Of a DNA stretch of 64,000 bases, positions 17,213 to 25,105 are shown in pieces (the stretch's first letter is position 1; the number at the start of each line of letters is the position of its first letter). The notes below the pieces were generated by a model. It had not been told where the DNA came from and did no database searches. It was given only the letters and a program-made list of their open reading frames with translations. A program made the translations under genes and the position numbers. The DNA lies in the NCBI GenBank assembly GCA_035294325.1, contig DATGLE010000142.1, forward strand, positions 14,733-78,732, in the 5' to 3' direction. This DNA comes from DATGLE01 sp035294325 (lineage in GTDB: Bacteria; Chloroflexota; Ktedonobacteria; Ktedonobacterales; Ktedonobacteraceae).

Positions 17213-17371
17213 TTAACAGCCTACCACGAGCAGCAGGAGCGGTTATTGGGAGAGGAGCGCTCCTGCTGCTGCCGGTATGCATTTTTCGGAGTCGCTGACG
17301 TACTCCATCATACAAAGGCCCCGATGAGAGCGCCATTGCCCTCAACTGATGTGAACGACTCCTCAATAGAA

Positions 17372-17436
17372 AGCTTAAGCGCTTGCTTGTACAATATCAT
17401 CACATTTACACCATAAGTTATCACAGAATTATCACA
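17372..17436 (-). promoter_or_regulatory. orphan four-half-site regulon promoter
   Basis: Minus strand: TGTGA 17436, TGTGA 17425, TGTGA 17404, TGTAC 17393, -10 TAAGCT 17377-17372. A fifth TGTGA (17457) continues the 11/21 grid. No intact gene follows on this strand. Confidence 0.72.
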
Positions 17437-17539
17437 ATTATTACTTTTTGAATCACATCCGATATTAAGTATTCAATAAATTTGATCGACTGAATTTGCT
17501 GATTTCTCTATGCAAGCTCCTCATCAATGAAAGAATTTC

Positions 17540-17604
17540 TGTGCGGTGAACGTGATGGAATTCCCGTGCCCCGTGATCTGCCTGTGAAGTCACAGGTGTA
17601 TCCT
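17540..17604 (+). promoter_or_regulatory. four-half-site regulon promoter for 17650
   Basis: TGTGC 17540, CGTGA 17551, CGTGA 17572, TGTGA 17583, -10 TATCCT 17599-17604. It rules out the in-frame ATG at 17527 as the start of the next gene. Confidence 0.82.
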
Positions 17605-17649
17605 CTAAAAAGGAGTCTTGTATACAGTAGTTTGATAAGGAGCGAGGCA

Positions 17650-18285
17650 ATGCAACAAACGACGTATCCTGTTGAGTTTTCAGTCAGCTACCCGGACCGG
17701 GAGCTAGACCGGCTGACCACGTTGTTTCGCATCTTCATGGTCATCCCTATTGCTATTGTGCTGGGAGCCGTGGCCGGGGGAACCTGGCAGTGGACGACAG
17801 TTGATGGTAGAACCGCTGTAACTATTGCGGGTGCGGGCGGGCTGCTGTTCCTGGCCCCCTTGCTGATGATTCTGTTCCGGCAGAAGTATCCGCGCTGGTG
17901 GTTTAACTGGAACCTGGAGTTACTGCGCTTCGCCAACCGCGTCTCGGTCTATCTTGCATTGATGGATGACCGCTATCCGTCCACGGACGAGAAGCAATCG
18001 GTCTACCTGGACTTTCCCTATCCCGATGTGCCCCGGGAATTGAACCGGTGGCTGCCCCTGGTGAAGTGGTTTCTGGCGATCCCGCACGTCATCGTGCTCG
18101 CCTTTCTGGATATTGCCGTCTTTGTGGTCGTCATCGTCGCCTGGTTCGCCATCCTGTTCAGCGGACACTATCCCAAAGGGCTGTTCGATTTTGTGGAAGG
18201 CGTCATGCGCTGGCACAACCGGGTGATCGCTTATGCGATTATCCTGGTTACTGATCGGTATCCGCCGTTCCGGTTGGGCGTATAA
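17650..18285 (+). CDS. DUF4389 membrane protein
   Basis: A 211-aa protein with two DUF4389-like halves. It opens with the family pattern YPVEFSVSYPDRELDRLTTLFRIFMVIPI, has membrane helices at about 22-45, 55-75 and 135-160, and a repeated F-WNLELLRFANRVSVYLALMDDRYP / MRWHNRVIAYAIILVTDRYPPFRL. The family is common in Actinobacteria and Chloroflexota and has no established function. The start is set by the promoter and by AAGGAG upstream. Single gene ending in a bidirectional terminator. Confidence 0.8.
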   Translation: MQQTTYPVEFSVSYPDRELDRLTTLFRIFMVIPIAIVLGAVAGGTWQWTTVDGRTAVTIAGAGGLLFLAPLLMILFRQKYPRWWFNWNLELLRFANRVSVYLALMDDRYPSTDEKQSVYLDFPYPDVPRELNRWLPLVKWFLAIPHVIVLAFLDIAVFVVVIVAWFAILFSGHYPKGLFDFVEGVMRWHNRVIAYAIILVTDRYPPFRLGV

Positions 18286-18329
18286 AAGTACGTCTATCTC
18301 ATTTCTGACCTTAATGAATTCTGAATCAC

Positions 18330-18349
18330 TGCCTTCCAATGGGAAGGCA
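18330..18349. terminator. bidirectional hairpin between 18285 and 18353
   Basis: A short perfect stem (TGCCTTCC / GGAAGGCA) lies between convergent genes. Confidence 0.6.
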
Positions 18350-18352
18350 ATG

Positions 18353-18751
18353 TCACATAGTCTGCTCAGGATACAATTCCTCCCGGCTGAGATTTCTCTG
18401 CTCCAGCGCGGCCTCATCCTTTACGCAGCGCGCCGCCCAGGGAATAGCCTCCAGGCGTGCTTCCGGAATCGGCTGCCCGCATGCAATGCAGCGCCCATAA
18501 CTGCCATCCTCGAGACGCTGTAAGGCGGCCTGGACCTCTGTGAGAAGCGCCTGTTCATTTACCAGCAGCGACTGCTCCTGCTGGGTTTCGAGAAAATCCA
18601 CAGCTGCCTCTTCAAAGTCGCGTGGCCCTTCATTCGCCTCTACCGGCCCTACCGGCGTGGGATGCGCCTCGGTCAGTCCGGCAATTTGCCGCAGCAGGCG
18701 CTCCCTTTTCTCCTCCAGTCGCTTTTTCATACGCAGTAGATCAATGGTCAT
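18353..18751 (-). CDS. DksA/TraR-family zinc-finger protein
   Basis: A 132-aa DksA/TraR-like protein: an N-terminal coiled coil (LLRMKKRLEEKRERLLRQIAGL, then a second helix from about 50 to 80) and a C-terminal zinc-finger region, YGRCIACGQPIPEARLEAIPWAARCVKDEA. Three finger cysteines are present, but the fourth position is Asp (CVKD instead of CxxC), as in C-deficient relatives. DksA proteins enter the RNA polymerase secondary channel and act with ppGpp. The ATG at 18751 follows AAAGGAG and is downstream of the regulon promoter at 18812. This makes it a possible second-tier regulator of the programme. Confidence 0.85.
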   Translation of the reverse strand: MTIDLLRMKKRLEEKRERLLRQIAGLTEAHPTPVGPVEANEGPRDFEEAAVDFLETQQEQSLLVNEQALLTEVQAALQRLEDGSYGRCIACGQPIPEARLEAIPWAARCVKDEAALEQRNLSREELYPEQTM

Positions 18752-18811
18752 CGTTACAGCTCCTTTCTCTCCGGCCTCGACATCATCTCCGTTTTCGCAC
18801 TTTCCAACGAG

Positions 18812-18876
18812 AGCATACATTGCAGGCATCACGATCCCGTCTCTGCATGGAGTCTGAACCGCACAAAGTCATCACA
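18812..18876 (-). promoter_or_regulatory. four-half-site regulon promoter for 18751
   Basis: Minus strand: TGTGA 18876, TGTGC 18865, AGAGA 18844 (weak), CGTGA 18833, -10 TATGCT 18817-18812. Confidence 0.8.
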
Positions 18877-18946
18877 GCAGCGCAATTAGATAATTTTCTT
18901 ACCTCCCGAGTGCTGTCACGTCCCCGGGGCCGTCTCCGGAGAACTC

Positions 18947-19011
18947 TGTGACGCCACTGTGAGAAGTACGGGGGCACCCGTGATGGACACGTGACCTGCC
19001 CGATTAATACT
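18947..19011 (+). promoter_or_regulatory. four-half-site regulon promoter for 19113
   Basis: TGTGA 18947, TGTGA 18958, CGTGA 18979, CGTGA 18990, -10 TAATAC or AATACT at 19005-19011 (offset 15-16). Confidence 0.78.
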
Positions 19012-19112
19012 TTTCCTTAGAGTCGCCTCTCTAAACAGGAGAAATTGAGGCGTGCACGAAAGCATTGTTTACGTCCCTCTATTTATCAGTCATCTTCAAG
19101 GAGGAGATACGT

Positions 19113-19367
19113 ATGTTCAATGAGCTAGAAGAGTTTCTTATCTGGCACGCAGGCGAGATGGCCCCGGCTGGTACCTATGTCCGCGTCGATGATCGATCTT
19201 ATCGGCGGGTGACGCTCTCTGAAGAAGGTCTCCTTCCCGCATCCTTTGATGGGCATGTGGCTCTCTATCGCGCGCTTGCCAGCATTTCTGCGCCAGGCAT
19301 CGCAAGGAACGTGCCTGCTGCCTGGCGCAGTCCCCGACCCCTGATCTCTAGGGGCGAGGGCGCATAA
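19113..19367 (+). CDS. small protein of unknown function
   Basis: An 84-aa soluble protein (starts MFNELEEFLIWHAGEMAPAGTYV) with no family I recognise. The N-terminal 60 residues look structured (a short acidic helix, then strands with YVRVDD-SYRRVTL). The last 20 residues are basic and proline-rich. AAGGAGGAG lies 6-8 nt before the ATG at 19113; an in-frame ATG at 19065 has none. It has its own regulon promoter and is followed by another, so it is monocistronic. Confidence 0.7.
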   Translation: MFNELEEFLIWHAGEMAPAGTYVRVDDRSYRRVTLSEEGLLPASFDGHVALYRALASISAPGIARNVPAAWRSPRPLISRGEGA

Positions 19368-19435
19368 TGAGGCAGAAATAATTCGTGTCGTTTACCTGAC
19401 GGATGATGAGATGGAGCGCGCTCCATCTCATAGCA

Positions 19436-19500
19436 TGTGTTCTAGATGTGAGGGAAAGCGATATCCTCGTGATCGTTTCGTGATATGACGAGGGTATGCT
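19436..19500 (+). promoter_or_regulatory. four-half-site regulon promoter for 19516-20421
   Basis: TGTGT 19436, TGTGA 19447, CGTGA 19468, CGTGA 19479, -10 TATGCT 19495-19500. Confidence 0.87.
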
Positions 19501-19515
19501 TCTCTTAGCCAGTTA

Positions 19516-19614
19516 ATGCAGGTCGTGATTGGCGACACCCAAATTCTACTCGATGCTTTTGTGTCGCTCATTGCCGACAAGTATAGCTCCAGGAGGAAGG
19601 AGCGCAACTACTGA
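19516..19614 (+). CDS. possible 32-aa leader peptide
   Basis: ATG at 19516 opens a 32-codon frame (MQVVIGDTQILLDAFVSLIADKY followed by a basic tail) that ends 11 nt before the next gene, whose ribosome site overlaps its stop codon. It lies about 9 nt after the expected transcription start, so it would be nearly leaderless. There is no ribosome site. It is a tentative call. Confidence 0.3.
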   Translation: MQVVIGDTQILLDAFVSLIADKYSSRRKERNY

Positions 19615-19625
19615 GGAGGAGTCCG

Positions 19626-19892
19626 ATGGATTGGATACAGTATGACCAGTCAGAACTGACCCGATTACGCCGAGAAGGTTTCACCGAGCGGCAGATCATG
19701 CGGTGGTATCACCTCCGCAGACGGTACGCGCGCGACGAGATGGACCGGCCCGCCCTTGACTCCCGTCGTCTGGAGTTCGCTCGCTGGTTAGTTACTACGG
19801 GCAGGCTGTCCGAGCAGATAGACGAAGTGCCACCGGGAGATCATCCGAGATCAAAGGGAGGAGAAGTGTATGGCAACCCAGCAACATCTTGA
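19626..19892 (+). CDS. small basic protein of unknown function
   Basis: An 88-aa charged protein, MDWIQYDQSELTRLRREGFTERQ onwards, with a likely helix-turn-helix-like N-terminal half (LTRLRREGFTERQIMRWYHLRRRY) and a second helix, RRLEFARWLVTTGRLSEQI. It is not a known family to me. GAGGAGG precedes the ATG. It overlaps the start of the pentapeptide gene by 23 nt, so the two are translationally coupled. A role as DNA- or partner-binding protein for the pentapeptide product is only a guess. Confidence 0.65.
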   Translation: MDWIQYDQSELTRLRREGFTERQIMRWYHLRRRYARDEMDRPALDSRRLEFARWLVTTGRLSEQIDEVPPGDHPRSKGGEVYGNPATS

Positions 19893-20421
19893 GATGCTTC
19901 GAGCAGGAGTCAACGTCTGGAACAGCTGGCGGCAGGAGCATCCGGCCATCACGCCTGACCTGTACGGGGCGGATCTCATCGGGGCAAGCCTCAATGGTGC
20001 CAATCTCTCACGGGCCGATCTGCGTGTGGCCGATCTTTCTGGAGCTGATTTGCAGGACGCCGATCTGCGCGGTGCTGATCTTTTAGGCGCGCGTCTCAGC
20101 GACGCCAGGCTGCAAGGCGCTCACCTGAGCGGAGCACACCTCTCTCATGCCGACCTGAGCAGGGCGAATCTGAGCGCTGCTAATCTCAGAGAGGCGTGCC
20201 TCCATAGGGCAACTCTCTTTCGAGCGGCGCTCGTACAGGCCGACCTGACAGGAGCCGATCTCCATGCCGCCGATCTGCATGACGCTAATCTCTCCCAGGC
20301 AGTGCTCAGGAAGACCGACTTGCGCGACGCTGACCTGGCCGCAGCCAATCTGCGGGAGGCCGACCTGACAGAAGCTGATCTGCGTGGAGTGGTTCGAACA
20401 ATAGTTACAAAACGATTGTAA
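19870..20421 (+). CDS. pentapeptide-repeat protein
   Basis: A 183-aa protein of which residues about 32-175 are continuous A(D/N)Lxx pentapeptides (GADLIGASLNGANLSRADLR and so on), giving a right-handed quadrilateral beta helix. About 28 repeats are present without a break. Such proteins include DNA-mimic gyrase inhibitors such as MfpA/Qnr, but many have unknown roles; no gyrase-specific loops can be told here. GGAGGAG lies before the ATG, inside the upstream gene. Confidence 0.85.
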   Translation: MATQQHLEMLRAGVNVWNSWRQEHPAITPDLYGADLIGASLNGANLSRADLRVADLSGADLQDADLRGADLLGARLSDARLQGAHLSGAHLSHADLSRANLSAANLREACLHRATLFRAALVQADLTGADLHAADLHDANLSQAVLRKTDLRDADLAAANLREADLTEADLRGVVRTIVTKRL

Positions 20422-20430
20422 GGTGCTCCT

Positions 20431-21075
20431 CTAGGCATGACTGACGTGCCTGAGGTGGTGGAAATGCTGACGGCGATATTCCCTCATCCAGAGGGATCCC
20501 GCCAGCCCAAAGACCACCAATCCAAGCACAAAGTAGACGAGTTGAAGTCCGAGCGCGGTGGGAAGGGCATTCCCCAATTTGCTGTCAATACTGATTATCT
20601 CTACTACCTCGTAGCCGGCCATCAGCAGGCCAGCCAGCCCCGAGACGAGCACCGCCCATTCGCGCTGGATGAACACGGTCGCTGCGGCGAGCAGGCCCGT
20701 GCCCCCTACGACAATCACCAGCACCAGGCCGGGGACCGTGTAGTCGCTGAAAGGCGTGCCTGCCAGCCAGGAGAGCTGCACCCATTGATCTAACGCACCT
20801 TGTAGCAGCGCAATGCCGCCCTGGATGGCACTCACACCGATAAAAGCCGCGATAACGAAGAGTGCGATCCGCGTGACTTTGTGTTTCAGCGTCGTTCTCC
20901 ACACCAGGATACTGGCTACGACAAGGGCAATGAGCATGGGGATATTAGCCATCAGACCTATCCATATGCCTGCTACACCGCTGAGGAGTGCTACAAACAC
21001 AAGGATAGAGATGCTAAGCTCCAAAGTGGTGCGTCCCTGCTTGAAGATCCTCCATTTTCGCTGCTGCTGTTTCAT
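20431..21075 (-). CDS. polytopic membrane protein, function unknown
   Basis: A 214-aa protein with about six predicted membrane helices and basic ends (MKQQQRKWRIFKQGR at the start, REYRRQHFHHLRHVSHA at the end, rich in His). I do not recognise the family. The ATG at 21075 is preferred to an in-frame GTG at 21165. It is second in a unit behind the single-helix protein at 21181-21435 and shares the promoter at 21510. The His-rich tail could bind metal, but that is speculation. Confidence 0.6.
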   Translation of the reverse strand: MKQQQRKWRIFKQGRTTLELSISILVFVALLSGVAGIWIGLMANIPMLIALVVASILVWRTTLKHKVTRIALFVIAAFIGVSAIQGGIALLQGALDQWVQLSWLAGTPFSDYTVPGLVLVIVVGGTGLLAAATVFIQREWAVLVSGLAGLLMAGYEVVEIISIDSKLGNALPTALGLQLVYFVLGLVVFGLAGSLWMREYRRQHFHHLRHVSHA

Positions 21076-21180
21076 GCTCTCTCTTCCTCCTTCTGGTGGA
21101 ATAGGGCGTAAAGCAGGCAGAGAACGAGGAGAGACGATTGTATCCTGTTCTCGGTCTGCCTCCACGCGTGCACGAGGCCA

Positions 21181-21435
21181 TCACCGCCGGGGCAGAAGCT
21201 CCTGCGGCGGGAGAATCGGTTGCTCCTCAGATAGGAGCGGAGGAAACGCCTCGTTCTGCCCGCCCGCCTCTTTGACCTGAATCTGCCTCTGCGCGATACG
21301 CTGGTTTCCAATGATCCAGAGAATCGTTGCCAGCAGGAACAGAGCAACGAGCAGGCCAATCATCCCCCAGAAGAGCACCTCGCTGGACGATGTGGCAACT
21401 TGCATTGGTGGTATGGGCATCATGATACGCATCAT
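21181..21435 (-). CDS. small single-helix membrane protein
   Basis: An 84-aa protein with a Met-rich N-terminus (MMRIMMPIPPMQV), one membrane helix (about 22-43) and a Gln/Glu/Pro-rich cytoplasmic tail. No family recognised. AAGGAGGTG precedes the ATG pair. It is first in a two-gene unit with the membrane protein at 20431-21075. Confidence 0.6.
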   Translation of the reverse strand: MMRIMMPIPPMQVATSSSEVLFWGMIGLLVALFLLATILWIIGNQRIAQRQIQVKEAGGQNEAFPPLLSEEQPILPPQELLPRR

Positions 21436-21509
21436 AGCCTGTCACCTCCTTCTCATGATACTTTTTGCTGAAAGGATGTGTGCGATTACCTATCCTTTGA
21501 CTCAGAAGT

Positions 21510-21574
21510 AGCATAGCTCCCGCTTCTCACGTCCTGTTCACAATGCATGCCCCGGGCATCACGAAAGGCTCTCA
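21510..21574 (-). promoter_or_regulatory. four-half-site regulon promoter for 21435
   Basis: Minus strand: TGAGA 21574, CGTGA 21563, TGTGA 21542, CGTGA 21531, -10 TATGCT 21515-21510. Confidence 0.85.
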
Positions 21575-21612
21575 ACTTCTTCTCCCCCCTATCTTTCTTC
21601 ATCTCCTGCACC

Positions 21613-21677
21613 TGTGACAGCTCCGTAAGAATCTGCCCTGTGACTGTGAGGGAGCCGTGAGGGGCCGGGGGTACACT
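21613..21677 (+). promoter_or_regulatory. four-half-site regulon promoter for 21718
   Basis: TGTGA 21613, CGTAA 21624, TGTGA 21645, CGTGA 21656, -10 TACACT 21672-21677. An extra TGTGA lies at 21639. Confidence 0.83.
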
Positions 21678-21717
21678 CTTTCCAGAGAATGTATTCGCAT
21701 ACGAGAGGAGCAAAACG

Positions 21718-22197
21718 ATGGCAGAAGTCATGACAGCGCGCGCGAAACTGATATCTAACATGCGCTTCGAGGGCGAGAGCGGTTCCGGCCACACGGTCGC
21801 CCTGGATGCCTCCACAGCCGATGGCGGAGAAAACACCGGCTTCCGTCCGATGGAATTACTGCTGGTCGGCCTGGCCGGCTGCACCGGAATGGATGTGATC
21901 TCCATTCTGCGCAAAAAGCGGCAGCAGGTTACGGCCTATGAGGTTCGCGTGGAAGGAAGACGGGCCGAAGGGCATCCGATGGTGTTTGTTGAAATCACCA
22001 TCGAGCATATCATCACCGGCGTACATATTCAACCGGAGGCGGTGGTGCGCGCGATCCATCTTTCCGCGGAGCGCTATTGCGGAGCGGGCGCAATGCTGGG
22101 CAAGGTGGCGCATCTTACGCATACCTTCCGCATCGTGGAGGTATCCACAGCCATTGTCACCGCCGATACAGCAGCCCTGGCCCTGCCCGCTGACTAA
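21718..22197 (+). CDS. OsmC-family peroxiredoxin-like protein
   Basis: A 159-aa OsmC/Ohr-family protein. GGENTGFRPMELLLVGLAGCTGMDVISILRKKRQ carries the first cysteine of the family, and ERYCGAGAMLGKVAHLTHTFRI the second. The YhfA/OsmC-like subclass is likely; reductants and peroxide substrates are untested in most members. The role would be thiol-based removal of organic hydroperoxides. AGGAG lies 7 nt before the ATG. Monocistronic under a regulon promoter. Confidence 0.85.
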   Translation: MAEVMTARAKLISNMRFEGESGSGHTVALDASTADGGENTGFRPMELLLVGLAGCTGMDVISILRKKRQQVTAYEVRVEGRRAEGHPMVFVEITIEHIITGVHIQPEAVVRAIHLSAERYCGAGAMLGKVAHLTHTFRIVEVSTAIVTADTAALALPAD

Positions 22198-22267
22198 ATA
22201 GCCAATCCAGTTGAGAGGGGCGGGATGTCCTGGAGGACATCCCGCCCCTCTCAACTGGATTGGCTAT
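22198..22267. terminator. bidirectional terminator between osmC-like gene and P-type ATPase
   Basis: A hairpin of about 32 bp with a 6-nt loop (outer arms ATAGCCAATCCAGTTGAGAG) between convergent stops. It is among the longest perfect inverted repeats in the window. Confidence 0.88.
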
Positions 22268-22272
22268 GATTC

Positions 22273-24282
22273 CTATACCGAGCGACTCACGCGCAGGGCA
22301 TTCAGGATCACCAGGACATCGATTCCTTCCTGCAAAATCGCCCCGGCGGCCGGGGGAATGTAGCCAGAGGCCGCGAACAACATGGCTACTATACTTAATC
22401 CCATGCCGATCCAGATCCCCTGGCGAGCAATCTGCATGACGCGCCTGCCAACGCGCACTGCCGTCAAGACGCGCATGATGTCAGGGGAGATAAGCACCGC
22501 ATCGGCGGCGCTGGCCGCGGCCGTCAACCCCTGCATGCCCAGGGCCATGCCCACAGCCGCCGTCGCCAGAGCAGGCGCATCGTTCACCCCGTCGCCCACC
22601 ATGAGCACACGGTGCTGCCCCCGTTCCAGCTCCTGTATCGTGCGTACCTTGTCTTCCGGCAAGCAACGCGCTACGATGCGGTCAACACGGGCAACGGCGC
22701 CAATTTGCTGCGCGACCCCCTCGTTATCTCCGGTGAGCAGCACCGTCTGCTGGATACCCTCCTGTTTCAGCGCACGCGTCAACTCTGAGAGTTCAGCGCG
22801 TGGCACGTCCTCCAGGATGATCAGCCCGACGACCTGCCGCTCCAGCGCGATGTAGCTACAGATCTGGCCCTGAGCGGTGCGGCGTTCTCGCTCGGCGCGC
22901 AGGCTGGCAGGAACGGCGATTTCCAGATAGTGCATGTAGGTGCGATTCCCGATGGCGACATCCATCATCGCCTCGTCCTGAGCCTCCCCGTTCTGTGCGG
23001 GCAGCCGGGGAACGCGGCCATGCACCCCTTTGCCAAAGGTCTCTTCAAAGTCGCGCGCGGGTCGCAGGGCAAGATCTCGCGCCCGTGCGGCCTCGACAAC
23101 AGCCCGCGCCAGAATATGTGTTGAAAGTTGCTCAACGGAGGCCGCATAAGTGAGCAGTTCGTTTTCTTTTATGCGGCGCTCGGCCTCTTCCACCGGCGCG
23201 CCCAGTTCTATCCCGACCACCTCTGGCGTCCCCAGGGTCAGCGTCCCGGTCTTATCAAAGACGGCGATGTCCACCTCACCGAGTTGCTCAATCGTGGCTC
23301 CAGATTTCACGATGATGCCATAGTGAGCGGCTCTATCGATGCCCGACATGATGGCAATGGGAGTGGCTAAAATGAGTGGGCAGGGTGTGGCGACCACCAG
23401 GACGGCCAGCGCATAGACGCTATCGCCCGATAGAAACCAGGCACCCCCGGCGACAAGGACGGTGAGCGCCGTAAAAAACAGGCTGTAGCGGTCGGCGAGG
23501 CGATGAATGGGCGCCTTTTGTTCCTGCGCTTGCTGGACCAGTTGGATGATGCGGGCATACTGGCTCTCTGCGCTGGCTCTCGTGGCCCGTACCTCCAGCA
23601 CGCTGTCCAGATTGACACTCCCTGAAAGGATGGGCGTCCCCGGCGCTTTGCGCACTGGCACAGCTTCACCGGTAATATCAGCCTCGCTTACGTTTGATTC
23701 TCCCTGCTCAACCACGCCATCCACCGGCACCAGTTCGCCCGGTTTCACGACCACCGTCATGCCAACCGTCACCTCCTCTGCCGCCACATTGACCAGCCGC
23801 TCCCCTTGCCAGATATGAGCGATGCGCGGCGCACGCTCTGCCAGAGAGGAGAGCGAGACTCGCGCCCGTCTGAGCGCATAAGCTTCCAGCGCCTCGCCAC
23901 CGGAGAGCATGAGCACAATAAAAGCTCCGGCCAGGTACTCTCGCAGCCAGAGCGAGCCAGCGATAGCCAGCAGAGCAATCAGATCGACACTGAACTCTCT
24001 ATGCAAGAATCGCCGAAACGTTCTCCAGAGCAGCGGGATACCACCAAAAAGGACCGCGCCAAGCAGCACATCAGTTGCCAGATCGGTCCTCTTGAGTAGC
24101 CAGCATGTGAGACTCGTCGCCAGCAGCAGTAAAGTACCGAGTGGCAGATAATACCGCTTGAGAAAAGGCCACAGGGCATGCACCTGGCTCTGGGGTGTCT
24201 TGCGCCGGGTCTGCGCCTGCTCCTGCTCTGGAGGAGTATTTATATCCTGGATAAGCTGTGCATGATGTTCGTGGGCACTCAT
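22273..24282 (-). CDS. heavy-metal P1B-type ATPase
   Basis: A 669-aa P1B-type metal ATPase. It has a short His-containing N-terminus (MSAHEHHAQL) and no CxxC metal-binding domain. The intramembrane metal motif reads TPCP (VVATPCPLILATP), followed by the phosphorylation site DKTGTLTLG and hinge GDGVNDAPALATAAVGMALG. The TPC variant is shared with a poorly defined subgroup, so the metal (Zn, Co, Fe or Cu) is open. The ATG at 24282 has GAGGAAG upstream. It follows hsp20 and probably shares its promoter through the hairpin at 24357. Metal efflux across the inner membrane is expected. Confidence 0.85.
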   Translation of the reverse strand: MSAHEHHAQLIQDINTPPEQEQAQTRRKTPQSQVHALWPFLKRYYLPLGTLLLLATSLTCWLLKRTDLATDVLLGAVLFGGIPLLWRTFRRFLHREFSVDLIALLAIAGSLWLREYLAGAFIVLMLSGGEALEAYALRRARVSLSSLAERAPRIAHIWQGERLVNVAAEEVTVGMTVVVKPGELVPVDGVVEQGESNVSEADITGEAVPVRKAPGTPILSGSVNLDSVLEVRATRASAESQYARIIQLVQQAQEQKAPIHRLADRYSLFFTALTVLVAGGAWFLSGDSVYALAVLVVATPCPLILATPIAIMSGIDRAAHYGIIVKSGATIEQLGEVDIAVFDKTGTLTLGTPEVVGIELGAPVEEAERRIKENELLTYAASVEQLSTHILARAVVEAARARDLALRPARDFEETFGKGVHGRVPRLPAQNGEAQDEAMMDVAIGNRTYMHYLEIAVPASLRAERERRTAQGQICSYIALERQVVGLIILEDVPRAELSELTRALKQEGIQQTVLLTGDNEGVAQQIGAVARVDRIVARCLPEDKVRTIQELERGQHRVLMVGDGVNDAPALATAAVGMALGMQGLTAAASAADAVLISPDIMRVLTAVRVGRRVMQIARQGIWIGMGLSIVAMLFAASGYIPPAAGAILQEGIDVLVILNALRVSRSV

Positions 24283-24356
24283 TAATATATCTTCCTCACT
24301 CTCCAGCGCAATCAAGAAGCAAAGCGGCAGCCTTCTCCGGGGACGCAATGCTGCCG

Positions 24357-24402
24357 TGACACCCTACCGGGACGGCAGCGGAGCTATCCCGGCAGGGTGT
24401 CC
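24357..24402 (-). terminator. hairpin between hsp20 and the P-type ATPase
   Basis: An imperfect stem (GACACCCT-CCGGGA against TCCCGG-AGGGTGTC) lies just after the hsp20 stop. It could end most transcripts and leave partial read-through into the ATPase. Confidence 0.55.
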
Positions 24403-24414
24403 CGACCCTCCCCA

Positions 24415-24879
24415 CTACACGCCCGCAACCTCTTTGGTCCTGACCGGGATGTGTTTCGGTTGGACCTCCTGGGCTTTGGGAATGTGCAGCGTCAGGATGC
24501 CATGCTCGAACGTCGCTTCGACGCCCTCGGCATTGAAGGCGGCGGGCAGTTCGACAGTACGGGTCATCTCGCCTTCGTAGCGCTCGCGGCGAACATACGC
24601 CTCCTTCTCGACCTTCTTCTCCTCCTGTTTCACCGCTTTGATGGTGAGCGCGTTACCCTCGGCAGTGATGGTAATTTCTTCTGGCTTGAAGCCCGGCAAG
24701 GAAGCCTCGATCACATAGCTCTTGTGATCCTGCGCCTCGTAGACATCAATCGGGAAGGTCCGTCCACCAAACGTGAACAGCTCAAAGCGCGGGCCGATGA
24801 AGCTCTCTTCGAACAGGCGATTCATGGCCTCCCGCAACGGTATCAGTGACTCGAACGGATCCCATCTTGTCATTGCCAT
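24415..24879 (-). CDS. hsp20: small heat-shock protein Hsp20
   Basis: A 154-aa alpha-crystallin protein. The N-terminal arm is MAMTRWDPFESLIPLREAMNRLFEES. The alpha-crystallin domain runs from about 45 to 135 and has the FNAEGVEATFEHGILTLHIPK signature, with the conserved G-L motif in GILTL. It holds unfolding proteins in a refoldable state. AAGGAG precedes the ATG. The counterpart in the mycobacterial DosR programme is HspX. It is under a regulon promoter at 24977-25041 and leads into the metal ATPase gene. Confidence 0.92.
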   Translation of the reverse strand: MAMTRWDPFESLIPLREAMNRLFEESFIGPRFELFTFGGRTFPIDVYEAQDHKSYVIEASLPGFKPEEITITAEGNALTIKAVKQEEKKVEKEAYVRRERYEGEMTRTVELPAAFNAEGVEATFEHGILTLHIPKAQEVQPKHIPVRTKEVAGV

Positions 24880-24976
24880 AGCAATTTCTCCTTCGATCAG
24901 TGGCGAAACTCATCATCGGGTTTCGCATACTACCTTGACTCTATCCTCACCGCTACCTTGCCCCTACCCCTTGATC

Positions 24977-25041
24977 ATAGTAGGACATCACGATCACCAT
25001 AGCATCACAAAAGCGGGCCACATTCTCACAAAGGTTTCACT
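24977..25041 (-). promoter_or_regulatory. four-half-site regulon promoter for hsp20
   Basis: Minus strand: AGTGA 25041, TGTGA 25030, TGTGA 25009, GGTGA 24998, -10 TACTAT 24982-24977. Confidence 0.8.
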
Positions 25042-25105
25042 ATTCGCTGGAGGGATCACATCCAACCGCATCCCTCCAGCGCTTTGATCCGCAGCAGAAA
25101 ACGGG

